Positions 34,089-42,457 of a stretch of DNA of 64,000 nucleotides are shown in pieces. The stretch lies in assembly GCF_011762125.1 (NCBI RefSeq), contig NZ_JAASQN010000001.1, positions 558,001-622,000 on the forward strand, given 5' to 3'. The notes under the pieces are model-generated. The model worked only from the letters and a program-made list of their open reading frames with translations, ran no database searches and was not told the DNA's origin. A program made the position numbers and the translations under genes. Each line of letters opens with the position of its first letter. The first letter of the stretch is position 1. Source of the stretch: Sphingopyxis panaciterrae (lineage in GTDB: Bacteria > Pseudomonadota > Alphaproteobacteria > Sphingomonadales > Sphingomonadaceae).

Positions 34089-35384
34089 ATGGCTGGCGAT
34101 CTGCCGCTCGCACAGGATGATATCGAGCGGCTGAACGCCGGTCTGACCGACGCGCTCGACGATGATTATGGCAGCCTTGGCCGCCAGCTTGATCGCCGCG
34201 GCATCAATATCGGGGCGATCAAGGCGAAGGTCGCGGGCTTTTCGGTCGCGGTGCCGAGCTGGGGCGCGGGACGCGGGGGGACGCGCTTCGCCAAATTCCC
34301 GATCGCGGGCGAGCCGACCAGCATCCACGAAAAGCTGGAGGATTGCGCGGTCATCCAGCAGCTCGGCCGCGTCACCCCGCGCGTCAGCCCGCATTTCCCG
34401 TGGGACAAGGTCAGCGATTACCGGGCGCTGCGCGACGAAGCTGCGGGGCTCGGGCTTGGCTTCGATGCGATCAACAGCAACACCTTCCAGGATCAGCCGG
34501 GGCAGGCGGTGAGCTATGCGACGGGCTCGCTGTCGTCGACGCACGCCGAGGTGCGCGAACAGGCGGTCGCGCATAACATCGAATGCATCGAGATCGGCCG
34601 GCAACTCGGGGTTACCGACCTGACGGTGTGGGTCGGCGACGGCACCAATTTCCCGGGGCAGCAGGATCTTGGCCGCTCGCTCGATCGCTATCTTGATGCC
34701 GCGTCGCAAGTCTATGCCGCGCTGCCGGGCGACTGGCGGATGCTGATCGAGCACAAGATGTTCGAGCCGGCTTTCTATTCGACCGTCATTTCGGACTGGG
34801 GCAGCTCGATCCTCGTCGCGCAGGAGCTCGGCGACAAGGCGAAATGTCTTGTCGACCTGGGCCATCATGCGCCGAACGTGAACATCGAACAGATCGTTGC
34901 GCGGCTCCATCGCTTTGGAAAGCTGGGCGGTTTCCATTTCAACGACAGCAAATATGGCGACGACGATCTCGATTCGGGGTCGATCAATCCGCACCAGCTT
35001 TTCCTCGTCTTCAACGAGCTGATCGAGGCCGAACTGAATCCGCGCGGCGATTTTCGCCCCGCCTATATGATCGACCAGTCGCACAATGTGACCGACCCGA
35101 TCGAGAGCATGCTGTCGTCGGCCGAGGCGATCGCCGCGGCCTATGTCAAGGCGTTGCTGGTCGACCGCGACGCGTTGCGCGCGGCGCAGGACGCCAATGA
35201 CACGATGATGGCGTTCCAGGCGCTGCGCGCCGCGTACCGCACCGACGTCACCCCGATCCTTGCGATGGCGCGCGCCGATGCGGGCGGGGCGATCGACACG
35301 ATCGCCGCCTATCGCGCCAGCGGCTGGCGGACGCGCAAGGCGCAGGAACGCAAGGCGGCGGGGACCACGGCGGGGATCGTTTAG
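34089..35384 (+). CDS. rhaI: L-rhamnose isomerase (RhaI type)
   Basis: A 431-residue TIM-barrel isomerase that interconverts L-rhamnose and L-rhamnulose using a divalent metal pair. Metal-site segments are VWVGDGTNFPGQQ, IEHKMFEPAFYSTVISDWGS (ligand Glu), CLVDLGHHAPNVNIEQIVA (Asp/His) and GGFHFNDSKYGDDDLDSG (Asp). It belongs to the Pseudomonas/Rhizobium-like RhaI group rather than the E. coli RhaA group. ATG is preceded by CAGGAGAGAG. Lies just downstream of the aldolase fusion; together with rhaB they complete rhamnose to DHAP plus lactate. A rhamnose mutarotase gene is not seen in the window. Confidence 0.92.
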   Translation: MAGDLPLAQDDIERLNAGLTDALDDDYGSLGRQLDRRGINIGAIKAKVAGFSVAVPSWGAGRGGTRFAKFPIAGEPTSIHEKLEDCAVIQQLGRVTPRVSPHFPWDKVSDYRALRDEAAGLGLGFDAINSNTFQDQPGQAVSYATGSLSSTHAEVREQAVAHNIECIEIGRQLGVTDLTVWVGDGTNFPGQQDLGRSLDRYLDAASQVYAALPGDWRMLIEHKMFEPAFYSTVISDWGSSILVAQELGDKAKCLVDLGHHAPNVNIEQIVARLHRFGKLGGFHFNDSKYGDDDLDSGSINPHQLFLVFNELIEAELNPRGDFRPAYMIDQSHNVTDPIESMLSSAEAIAAAYVKALLVDRDALRAAQDANDTMMAFQALRAAYRTDVTPILAMARADAGGAIDTIAAYRASGWRTRKAQERKAAGTTAGIV

Positions 35385-35402
35385 ATGCTGACCCCGATCA
35401 TT

Positions 35403-35412
35403 CGATTGCAAC
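35403..35412. promoter_or_regulatory. Candidate DeoR half-site before its own gene
   Basis: CGATTGCAAC lies 46 bases before the DeoR start and matches GATTGCAAC at 31890-31898 in the rhaB/aldolase promoter. It suggests autoregulation; a short match on its own is weak evidence. Confidence 0.3.
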
Positions 35413-35457
35413 TCGGCGCAGCTCCCGTCAAATAGGCGCAATCAGACAGGGGCCGAC

Positions 35458-36243
35458 ATGCACGCAGCCGAACGCGAAAAAATGATCCTCGACAGCATGG
35501 GCGAGAGCGGTTTCGTCTCGTTCCGCGATCTTGAGGCACGCGTCGCGGCGTCGCCCGCGACGATCCGCCGCGATCTCGACCGGCTCGAGGCAACGGGCGT
35601 CATCACGCGCGTGCGCGGCGGGGCGAAGCGCGCGGGACAGGGGGCCGGCACCGCCGCGACTTCCGAAGAAGGCCTGACGGGCATTCCGTTTCACGAAAAT
35701 ATCGGCCGCAACCGCAGCGCCAAGGAAGCGATCGGGCGCGCGGCGGCGCAGTTTTGCGTGGCGGGCGAAGGCGTGATGATCGACGGCGGGTCGACGACGC
35801 TCCAGATGTGCCCGCACCTCGACGGCCTTGCGCTCCAGGTGCTCACCAACTCGCTCCATATCGTCAGTGCCTTATTGCCGCAGCCGACGACGCGCATCCT
35901 TTTGCCATCGGGGCAGGTGTTCCGCGAACAGAATATCGTCCTGTCGGCGGCCGGCGACGACGGCATGCCGCGCTTTCATGCGCCGAAACTGTTCATGGGC
36001 GCCGCCTCGATGGGCCCGGCGGGGCTGATGCAGGCCGACGTCATCCTCGTCGCCGCCGAACGCCGGCTGATCGAACGCGCCGACGAGATCATCGTGCTCG
36101 TCGACAGCTCCAAATTCTCGGGTCCGTCGGGCAATGTCGTCTGCTCGCTCGACGAGATCGACGTCGTCGTCACCGACTCCGCGATCGATCCGCGCCATGT
36201 CGCGATGATGGAGGCGGCCGGCATCCGCGTCGTCATCGCCTGA
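35458..36243 (+). CDS. DeoR-family transcriptional regulator (rhamnose operon)
   Basis: A 261-residue repressor. The N-terminal DeoR HTH is FVSFRDLEARVAASPATIRR DLDRL followed by GVITRVRGGAK. The C-terminal effector domain resembles phosphosugar-isomerase-type DeoR sensors, with VMIDGGSTTLQMCPHL and IVVLVDSSKFSG-like (IIVLVDSSKFSGPSGNVVC) segments. The inducer is likely rhamnulose-1-phosphate or rhamnulose. Located 73 bases after rhaI on the same strand. Repeated GATTGCAAC/TGAATTTGAT words before rhaB/aldolase, before this gene and before the TonB receptor at 36453 suggest it controls uptake, glycosidase and catabolic genes together. Confidence 0.88.
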   Translation: MHAAEREKMILDSMGESGFVSFRDLEARVAASPATIRRDLDRLEATGVITRVRGGAKRAGQGAGTAATSEEGLTGIPFHENIGRNRSAKEAIGRAAAQFCVAGEGVMIDGGSTTLQMCPHLDGLALQVLTNSLHIVSALLPQPTTRILLPSGQVFREQNIVLSAAGDDGMPRFHAPKLFMGAASMGPAGLMQADVILVAAERRLIERADEIIVLVDSSKFSGPSGNVVCSLDEIDVVVTDSAIDPRHVAMMEAAGIRVVIA

Positions 36244-36296
36244 TTTCTCTTTTCATCCAAAAACCTGCGATCTGCGGCTTTGCTTGCCTTGAAATG

Positions 36297-36310
36297 AGTG
36301 AATTTGATCG
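36297..36310. promoter_or_regulatory. Candidate DeoR site before the rhamnoside TonB receptor
   Basis: AGTGAATTTGATCG differs from ACTGAATTTGATTG (31861-31874) at two positions of 14. It lies about 140 bases before the receptor start, in the promoter region that should drive the whole 36453-50914 operon. This ties the glycoside-degrading operon to the rhamnose regulator. Confidence 0.4.
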
Positions 36311-36452
36311 TTGACGTGATTGGTAAAGACAAATAATGACCAATGATGCAAAAACGCTCTGGCGAGGCGTTGCATCGGAGGGGTATCGGTCGCTCGCGAC
36401 TTCCTCCGTGGAAATATGGGTCCCGCAAAGCGGGAACGCAGGGAGGAATGCG

Positions 36453-39146
36453 ATGAAGGCGATGATGGCAGCGGGTCCGGTTTTTCTTGCGCGGCGCGAA
36501 ACATGGCGGCGCGGTGTCTCGGCGCTGGCCTGTGCCGGCGCGCTGCTCGGCGCGAGCGGCGCCCGGGCGCAGGAGGCCGATAGCGATCCGGCGGGCGCCG
36601 CGGGCGATGCCGACATCGTCGTGACCGGAACATTGCTGCGCGGCGCTGCGCCGACGGGGACCAATGTGGTCGGGGTCAGCCGCGATGATGTGACCGTTTC
36701 GGGCGCCGCGAACGCGAACGAGCTTCTTGCCGCGATTCCCCAGGTTGGCAATTTCATGACCCAGCCCGTCGGCACCGGCCAATTCGGTGCCCCAACCGTT
36801 CGGCCCAATATCCGCAATCTCGGCTCGTCGGGCGGCGCGACCACGCTGGTGCTGATGAACGGCCACCGGCTCGTCGGCGCAGGCATCCTCCAGACCACCG
36901 TCGACCCTTCGATCATTCCGCCCGACGTTATCGAGCGGGTCGAGATCGTGCCCGATGGCGGTTCGGCGATCTATGGTTCGGATGCGATTGGCGGCGTGAT
37001 CAACTTCATCACGCGCAAGCGCTTCGACGGGATCGGCGCCAATGCCCGCTATGGCTTCGCCGACAATTACCAGAGCTTCGACGGCAATGTGACGGCGGGC
37101 AAGGATTGGGGCAGCGGTTCGCTGTTCGTGTCTTACGCTTATGCCTGGCACGACAATATCCAGGGCATCGACCGCGATTATTCGACGGCGGACAATAGCG
37201 CGCGCGGCGGCACGGATTTTCGCCAGACGACCTGCGCGCCGGGTAACGTCACCGATCTGCAGTCGCTTCTGTCGCCCTTGCTGCCCAATATCAATTATGC
37301 GCTGCCCGGCTTTACCCCCGGTGTGGTCAACAAATGCGATCAGACCGATTTTGCGGACATCTATCCGCGCGAGACGCGGCATTCGGTGTTCGCCGGGCTC
37401 AACCAGCAGCTGAGCGACGATATCGAATTCAACATGACCGCATACTGGTCGCGGCGCGACACGCAAATTCGCCAGGCGCAGGCCGGATTCACCGGCACGA
37501 TCACGGCGCTCAATCCCTATTTCCGACCCCTCAGCTTTTCTCCGGCGCAGAATATCGCGATCTCGTTCGCCGATGTGTTCGGCGACAGCCTGATCAGCAA
37601 CCAGCGCTTCGATTCCTGGGGCGTGACCCCCAGCTTTGCGATCAAGCTGGGCGGCGGCTGGCAGCTTCGCGCCGAGGGCAATTACGGGCGCAGCTATAAC
37701 CTCGTCCGCGAAGGCGCGATCAACGCCAGCGCCGCGACGCTGGCGCTCGCCGGCACGACGCTGGCGACCGCGCTCAATCCCTATAACCCCTCGGCCTCCA
37801 ATCCCGCGGTCCTCGCAGCGATCCGGGATTTCGAGAATTATGGCGAAGCCAAGCAGCAACTGGCCGAAGCGCGGCTGGTGCTCGACGGGTCGCTCGTGAC
37901 GATCGCCGGCGGGGACGTCCGCGTCGCGATCGGCGCCGAATATCATTATGAAGACCTCGCCTCGCGTATTTCGCTCGACCGCCGCAACGTTTTCACCAAC
38001 GCGATCAACTCGAAGGTCTCGCGCAATGTGAAGTCGGTTTATGGCGAATTGCTGGTGCCGATTATCGGCGAGGGCAACGGTTCGCCGGGGCTGCGCGGGC
38101 TGCAATTCTCGGGCTCGATCCGTCTCGACGACTATAATGACGTCGGCAGCACGACCAATCCGAAGATCGGTTTCAACTACAAGCCGTTCAACGACCTGAC
38201 GATCCGCGGCAACTGGGGCACGTCGTTCCATGCGCCAAGCCTCGCCGATACGACGAGCACCGCCGATGCGCGCGCGCAGATCCTGCTCAACAGCCCGTTC
38301 ATCCGGCCTGGCGACAGCCTGCTTAACTTCCTGCGGCCGACGATCGTCCTCGCGGGCGGCAATCCGAATCTGAAGCCCGAAAGGGCCGATACCTGGTCGC
38401 TGGGTTTCGACTGGAAACCCGATGCGGTTCCGGGTTTGCGCGCCAGCGCCACCTATTGGAACGTCAAGTTCAAGGACGCGATCGGGCTGGCCCCGTTCCT
38501 GTCTCCGACACTCTATACCGACCAGAATTTCGCGAGCTTCTATATATTGAATCCGACGCTCGCGCAGGCCCAGGCCGCGGTCGGCAACCTGCTGCTCAAC
38601 GGCGCACCGAGCCTTGCCAGCCTCTATCCCGGGCTCCCCGGCGCCGGCCCCTATGTGCTGATCGACGCGCGGCGCAACAATCTGGGGCGGGTGAATAGCG
38701 ATGGCTTGGACTTTGATGTGGCCTATGTTCGTCCGACGGGCTTTGGTTCGATCAACGCGAGCTTTGCCGGGACCTATACGCTGAATCGCGAGACGCAGGC
38801 GATCGCCGGCGGCGCGACCACCGACAATCTGAAGAACGGCACCGGTCGCTTCTTCTTCGTGGCCGGGCTGGGCGGCACCGTCGGCGATTTCACCGCGCAC
38901 GCCTCGCTCAACCATCGCGGCGGCTTTCCGATCGTCGCCACGACGCAGGATCATATTTCTTCGTTCAACACGGTCGATCTGTTTTTCAGCTATGATTTGA
39001 AGGCTTTGTTGCCCGACACGTCGCTGACGGTGAATATCGACAATGTGTTCGATCAGGATCCGCCCTTCTTCGATAGCCAGACAGGCTATACCAATGGCGG
39101 TACGCTGGGCCGGATGATCTCTTTTGGTATCCGCACCAAATTCTGA
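36453..39146 (+). CDS. TonB-dependent receptor of the rhamnoside utilisation operon
   Basis: An 897-residue receptor. The signal is a long Tat/Sec-like stretch (TWRRGVSALACAGALLGASG, cleavage near ARA-Q), then the TonB box ADIVVTGTLLRGAAPTGTNV. The plug has LVLMNGHRLVGAG and VEIVPDGGSAIYGSDAIGG, the large-receptor class seen with complex carbohydrate or glycoside import. The barrel ends MISFGIRTKF. ATG 36453 follows GGGAGG; a small TCCCGC-AAA-GCGGGA hairpin (36421-36435) sits just before the ribosome site and may tune translation. Nine bases separate it from the GH78 gene, so it probably imports the rhamnosylated substrate. Confidence 0.9.
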   Translation: MKAMMAAGPVFLARRETWRRGVSALACAGALLGASGARAQEADSDPAGAAGDADIVVTGTLLRGAAPTGTNVVGVSRDDVTVSGAANANELLAAIPQVGNFMTQPVGTGQFGAPTVRPNIRNLGSSGGATTLVLMNGHRLVGAGILQTTVDPSIIPPDVIERVEIVPDGGSAIYGSDAIGGVINFITRKRFDGIGANARYGFADNYQSFDGNVTAGKDWGSGSLFVSYAYAWHDNIQGIDRDYSTADNSARGGTDFRQTTCAPGNVTDLQSLLSPLLPNINYALPGFTPGVVNKCDQTDFADIYPRETRHSVFAGLNQQLSDDIEFNMTAYWSRRDTQIRQAQAGFTGTITALNPYFRPLSFSPAQNIAISFADVFGDSLISNQRFDSWGVTPSFAIKLGGGWQLRAEGNYGRSYNLVREGAINASAATLALAGTTLATALNPYNPSASNPAVLAAIRDFENYGEAKQQLAEARLVLDGSLVTIAGGDVRVAIGAEYHYEDLASRISLDRRNVFTNAINSKVSRNVKSVYGELLVPIIGEGNGSPGLRGLQFSGSIRLDDYNDVGSTTNPKIGFNYKPFNDLTIRGNWGTSFHAPSLADTTSTADARAQILLNSPFIRPGDSLLNFLRPTIVLAGGNPNLKPERADTWSLGFDWKPDAVPGLRASATYWNVKFKDAIGLAPFLSPTLYTDQNFASFYILNPTLAQAQAAVGNLLLNGAPSLASLYPGLPGAGPYVLIDARRNNLGRVNSDGLDFDVAYVRPTGFGSINASFAGTYTLNRETQAIAGGATTDNLKNGTGRFFFVAGLGGTVGDFTAHASLNHRGGFPIVATTQDHISSFNTVDLFFSYDLKALLPDTSLTVNIDNVFDQDPPFFDSQTGYTNGGTLGRMISFGIRTKF

Positions 39147-39154
39147 GGAAGAAT

Positions 39155-42100
39155 ATGTTGTTGCGGTTGTGGCGGAACGCGGTGCGAATGAGGGGAGGTC
39201 CGGTATCGGGCCTCCTTTTCATGCTGGCGCTGGCGCTCGGTCCCGGCGCCGCCAGTGCCGCCGAAAATGCGGCGGGCAACGCCGTCCCGACCGGCCTGCG
39301 CGTCGAATATAGCGCTGCGCCGCTGGGGCTCGATATGCCGGCGCCGCGGCTTGGCTGGCAGGCGCCGGTGGTCAGGCAGGCCGCCTATCGGTTGAAGGTT
39401 GCGACATCGCGTGAGGCGTTGGCACGGGGCGAATTATTCTGGGACAGCGGCCGGGTTGACTCGGCGGACAATGTCCAGATCGCTTATGCCGGGCCGGCGC
39501 TCGCGTCGCGCCAGCGCTATTGGTGGCAGGTGCAGGTCTGGGACGCCGATGGCACGGCGACCGGCTGGAGCACGCCTGCCTGGTGGGAGATGGGACTGCT
39601 CGCTCCCGCTGACTGGCAGGCGAAGTGGATTGCGGGGCCGGTCCGCCGCGACCATGACTGGGGCGACCTGACGCTGGATGCCGATCTGACGCTGACCGGC
39701 AAGAGCGTCGATATATTGTTCCGCGCGCTGCCGAACGGCAAGACCTATGGCGACGCCTATGTCTGGACGCTCGCCGACGACAAGAACGGTCCCGAACTGA
39801 TCCAGACCGTCCGCCGCTATCCCGGCGGCACCAGTTCGGCAGTCAAGATGGAGCGGCTGGCGCAGGTGAAGCTCGGCGCGCCGCTGAAGGGGCGGCGCAT
39901 CGCGCTGTCGATCCGGGCCGAGGGCGGCCGTATCGTCACCCGCATCGACGGCGTCGTCGTCGCGACGCTCGATGATGACGCGCACCGCCACGGCACGATC
40001 GGCTTTGCGGGCAAGGAAGCCGCGGCGGCGATCGTCCACAAGCTCCGCGTCGCGGGCACGCAAAGCCCGGCGGTCGCTTATGATTTCGCGGGCGGTGACA
40101 ATCCGTTCACCGGCGGCAGCGTGTCGAAGGACGGACTGGTCGTGGCCAGCGGCGTCCCCGGCGTCGACATCGTTTTGCCGATCGAGGCGCCGGCGCCGCT
40201 TGTTCGCCATGCTTTCCGTCTGGCGAAGCCGGTCGCGAGCGCGCGGCTCTATCATGCCGGCGCGGGCATGCCGCGGCTATCGGTCAACGGCACGGTCGTC
40301 GGCTCGGCGCTCGGCGCTGGGTTCACCGCTTATGACAAGCGCGTCCTCGGCTACACCCATGACGTGACCGCGCTGCTGCGCCGGGGCGACAATGTGATCG
40401 GCGCCGAACTGGGGCGCGGCTGGTACGGGCTGACCGATCCCAATGAATGGTATTTCCACGCCGCGCCCTGGCACGGCGAACCCGCGCTCAAGGCACAGCT
40501 CGAAATCACTTACGCCGACGGCACGCGCGAAACGGTTGCGACCGACGGCCGCTGGCGGACCATCTCGGGTCCGACGCTGGGCGATTCGGTGCATCGCGGC
40601 GAACGTTTCGACGCGCGGCTCGCGCCCATGGGCTGGGACCGGGCGGGGTTCGCCGACCGCAAATGGTCGCTGGCACCGGTCGTGACCGGACCCGCCGGGC
40701 GGATCGCCGCCGTCAATTCGGAAGCGATCGAGCCGGTCGAGGATATCGTGCCGGTCGCGATGACGACGGTTGCCCCCGGCATCCAGGTCTATGACTTCGG
40801 CCGTATCGTCGCGGGCTGGCCGGTGCTGAAGCTCAGCGGTCCGCGCGGGACCACCGTATCGATGGTCGCGAGCGAACGTATCGCCGACGACGGCCGGGTC
40901 GTTCCCGCTGCGGGGCTGATCGATGCGCAGCTTCAGACCGACCGCTACACGCTCGCGGGCAAGGGCGACGAACAATGGGAACCGCGCTTTGGCTATCGCG
41001 GCTTCCGCTATGTTCAGGTCGAAGGCTTTCCGGGTGATCCGCCCGCAGGCGCGGTGACCGCACGGATCGTCCATTCGGCGGTCGCGCGGACGGGAAGCTT
41101 CACGAGCGCCGATCCGCTGCTCAACCAGATCGACTTCGCGGCGATCGCCTCGATCCTCAACAATCTCCATGGCTTCCAGACCGACACGCCGACCTATGAA
41201 AAGAATGGCTGGACCGGCGATGCGCAGGCGTCGGCGGGGGCGGCGGCGCGCAGCCTCGACATCGCGCGCGTCTGGACCAAATGGCTCGCCGACTTTCGCG
41301 ACGGGCAGTCGGACAAGGGCGAAGTGCCCGAAATCGCGCCGACGACGCCCTTCTACGGCTATGAAAATACCCCCGGCTGGAACGTGATCTGGGGCCCGAC
41401 GACGCCGTGGGACGCCGCGGCGATGATCCTGCCGTGGGAGCTTTACACGACCTATGGCGACACGCGCATCCTCGCCGACAATCAGGACATGCAGCGGCGG
41501 CTGGTCGATTATACCGCGACCTTCATCAAAGCGCCCGATTATCAGCGGTCGGCGGGACTGTCCGAATGGGCGTCGGCGGGAGGCATGGATTACAGCAATG
41601 CGCGCGGCGGCGGCATCGACGCGGTGACGACGGCCTATTTCTTTCATGAGGCGGATCTGCTGGCCAAATCGTCGGCGATCGTCGGCAAGGCGGAGGATGC
41701 AGCGCGTTATGCCAAGCTCGCCGTCGACATCCGTGCCGCCTATAATGCGCGTTATTGGAATGGCGCGATGGGCTGGTACCGCACGATTGACAGCAAGGGC
41801 GCGGTCGGCCGGCCGACGCAAGTGCAGAATATCCTGCCGCTCGCCTTTGGCATGGTCCCTCCGGGCCGCGAGCAGGATGTGGCCAATGCGATCGCGAACG
41901 ACGTCGATCAACAAGGGCTGCGCACCGGCGTTTATGGCGCGCGTTACCTGCTCGACATATTGAGCGACTATGGCCATGCCAACCTCGCCTACCGTGTCGC
42001 GACGCGCACCGACGAGCCGGGCTGGGGCTGGTGGATCAGGAACGGCCACAAGACGATGTTCGAGACGTGGAGCCTGAACAGCCGCTCGCGCGACCATCAT

Positions 42101-42457
42101 TATTTCGCCTCGATCGCCGACTGGCTGCGCCAGCGGCTGGCCGGGCTGCGCCCCGGTGCGCCGGGATATAAGGTCGTGCTGGTCAAGCCCGCGATCCCCG
42201 ACGGCCTCGCCAGCGCCGAAGCGGCGATGGACACGATCCACGGCCGCGCGTTCTCCGGCTGGCAGGTCGGCTCGCACCGCAAGCTGACGCTCACCGTCGA
42301 GGTGCCGCCGAACACGACCGGCGAGATCTGGGTGCCGACGCGCTTCGGCGGGATCGCCGCGCCGTCGGGCGCCGAGGCCATGCGGCGCGAGGCGGATTAT
42401 GCCGTCTATCGGACCGGACCCGGCCGCTTTATCTTCAACACTGGAGGCACGCCATGA
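39155..42457 (+). CDS. Alpha-L-rhamnosidase, glycoside hydrolase family 78
   Basis: A 1100-residue exported enzyme that removes non-reducing terminal alpha-L-rhamnose by inversion. N-terminal signal (about residues 15-38), then beta-sandwich domains starting VPTGLRVEYSAAPLGLDMPA and LGWQAPVVRQAAYRLKVATS, which are standard GH78 openings. The (alpha/alpha)6 catalytic barrel carries TDTPTYEKNGWTGDAQASAG with Glu682 as the likely general acid, and later GAVGRPTQVQNILPLAFGMV and NGHKTMFETWSL. The C-terminal beta-sandwich ends FIFNTGG. Large, complete multi-domain form. RBS GAGGAAGA. It overlaps the next gene by four bases (ATGA). It feeds rhamnose to RhaT and the Rha enzymes encoded just upstream. 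Confidence 0.92.
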   Translation: MLLRLWRNAVRMRGGPVSGLLFMLALALGPGAASAAENAAGNAVPTGLRVEYSAAPLGLDMPAPRLGWQAPVVRQAAYRLKVATSREALARGELFWDSGRVDSADNVQIAYAGPALASRQRYWWQVQVWDADGTATGWSTPAWWEMGLLAPADWQAKWIAGPVRRDHDWGDLTLDADLTLTGKSVDILFRALPNGKTYGDAYVWTLADDKNGPELIQTVRRYPGGTSSAVKMERLAQVKLGAPLKGRRIALSIRAEGGRIVTRIDGVVVATLDDDAHRHGTIGFAGKEAAAAIVHKLRVAGTQSPAVAYDFAGGDNPFTGGSVSKDGLVVASGVPGVDIVLPIEAPAPLVRHAFRLAKPVASARLYHAGAGMPRLSVNGTVVGSALGAGFTAYDKRVLGYTHDVTALLRRGDNVIGAELGRGWYGLTDPNEWYFHAAPWHGEPALKAQLEITYADGTRETVATDGRWRTISGPTLGDSVHRGERFDARLAPMGWDRAGFADRKWSLAPVVTGPAGRIAAVNSEAIEPVEDIVPVAMTTVAPGIQVYDFGRIVAGWPVLKLSGPRGTTVSMVASERIADDGRVVPAAGLIDAQLQTDRYTLAGKGDEQWEPRFGYRGFRYVQVEGFPGDPPAGAVTARIVHSAVARTGSFTSADPLLNQIDFAAIASILNNLHGFQTDTPTYEKNGWTGDAQASAGAAARSLDIARVWTKWLADFRDGQSDKGEVPEIAPTTPFYGYENTPGWNVIWGPTTPWDAAAMILPWELYTTYGDTRILADNQDMQRRLVDYTATFIKAPDYQRSAGLSEWASAGGMDYSNARGGGIDAVTTAYFFHEADLLAKSSAIVGKAEDAARYAKLAVDIRAAYNARYWNGAMGWYRTIDSKGAVGRPTQVQNILPLAFGMVPPGREQDVANAIANDVDQQGLRTGVYGARYLLDILSDYGHANLAYRVATRTDEPGWGWWIRNGHKTMFETWSLNSRSRDHHYFASIADWLRQRLAGLRPGAPGYKVVLVKPAIPDGLASAEAAMDTIHGRAFSGWQVGSHRKLTLTVEVPPNTTGEIWVPTRFGGIAAPSGAEAMRREADYAVYRTGPGRFIFNTGGTP

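Noticed and set aside
36421-36435. TCCCGC-AAA-GCGGGA hairpin before the TonB receptor considered as a riboswitch
   Set aside because: Only six pairs with no further structure; at most a minor translation modulator, mentioned in the receptor entry.
35976-38954. A 992-codon open frame antisense to the TonB receptor and DeoR gene
   Set aside because: Mirror frame of high-GC coding DNA: low-complexity Arg/Ala/Asp-rich translation without motifs, no ribosome site, and the opposite strand encodes clear protein families.
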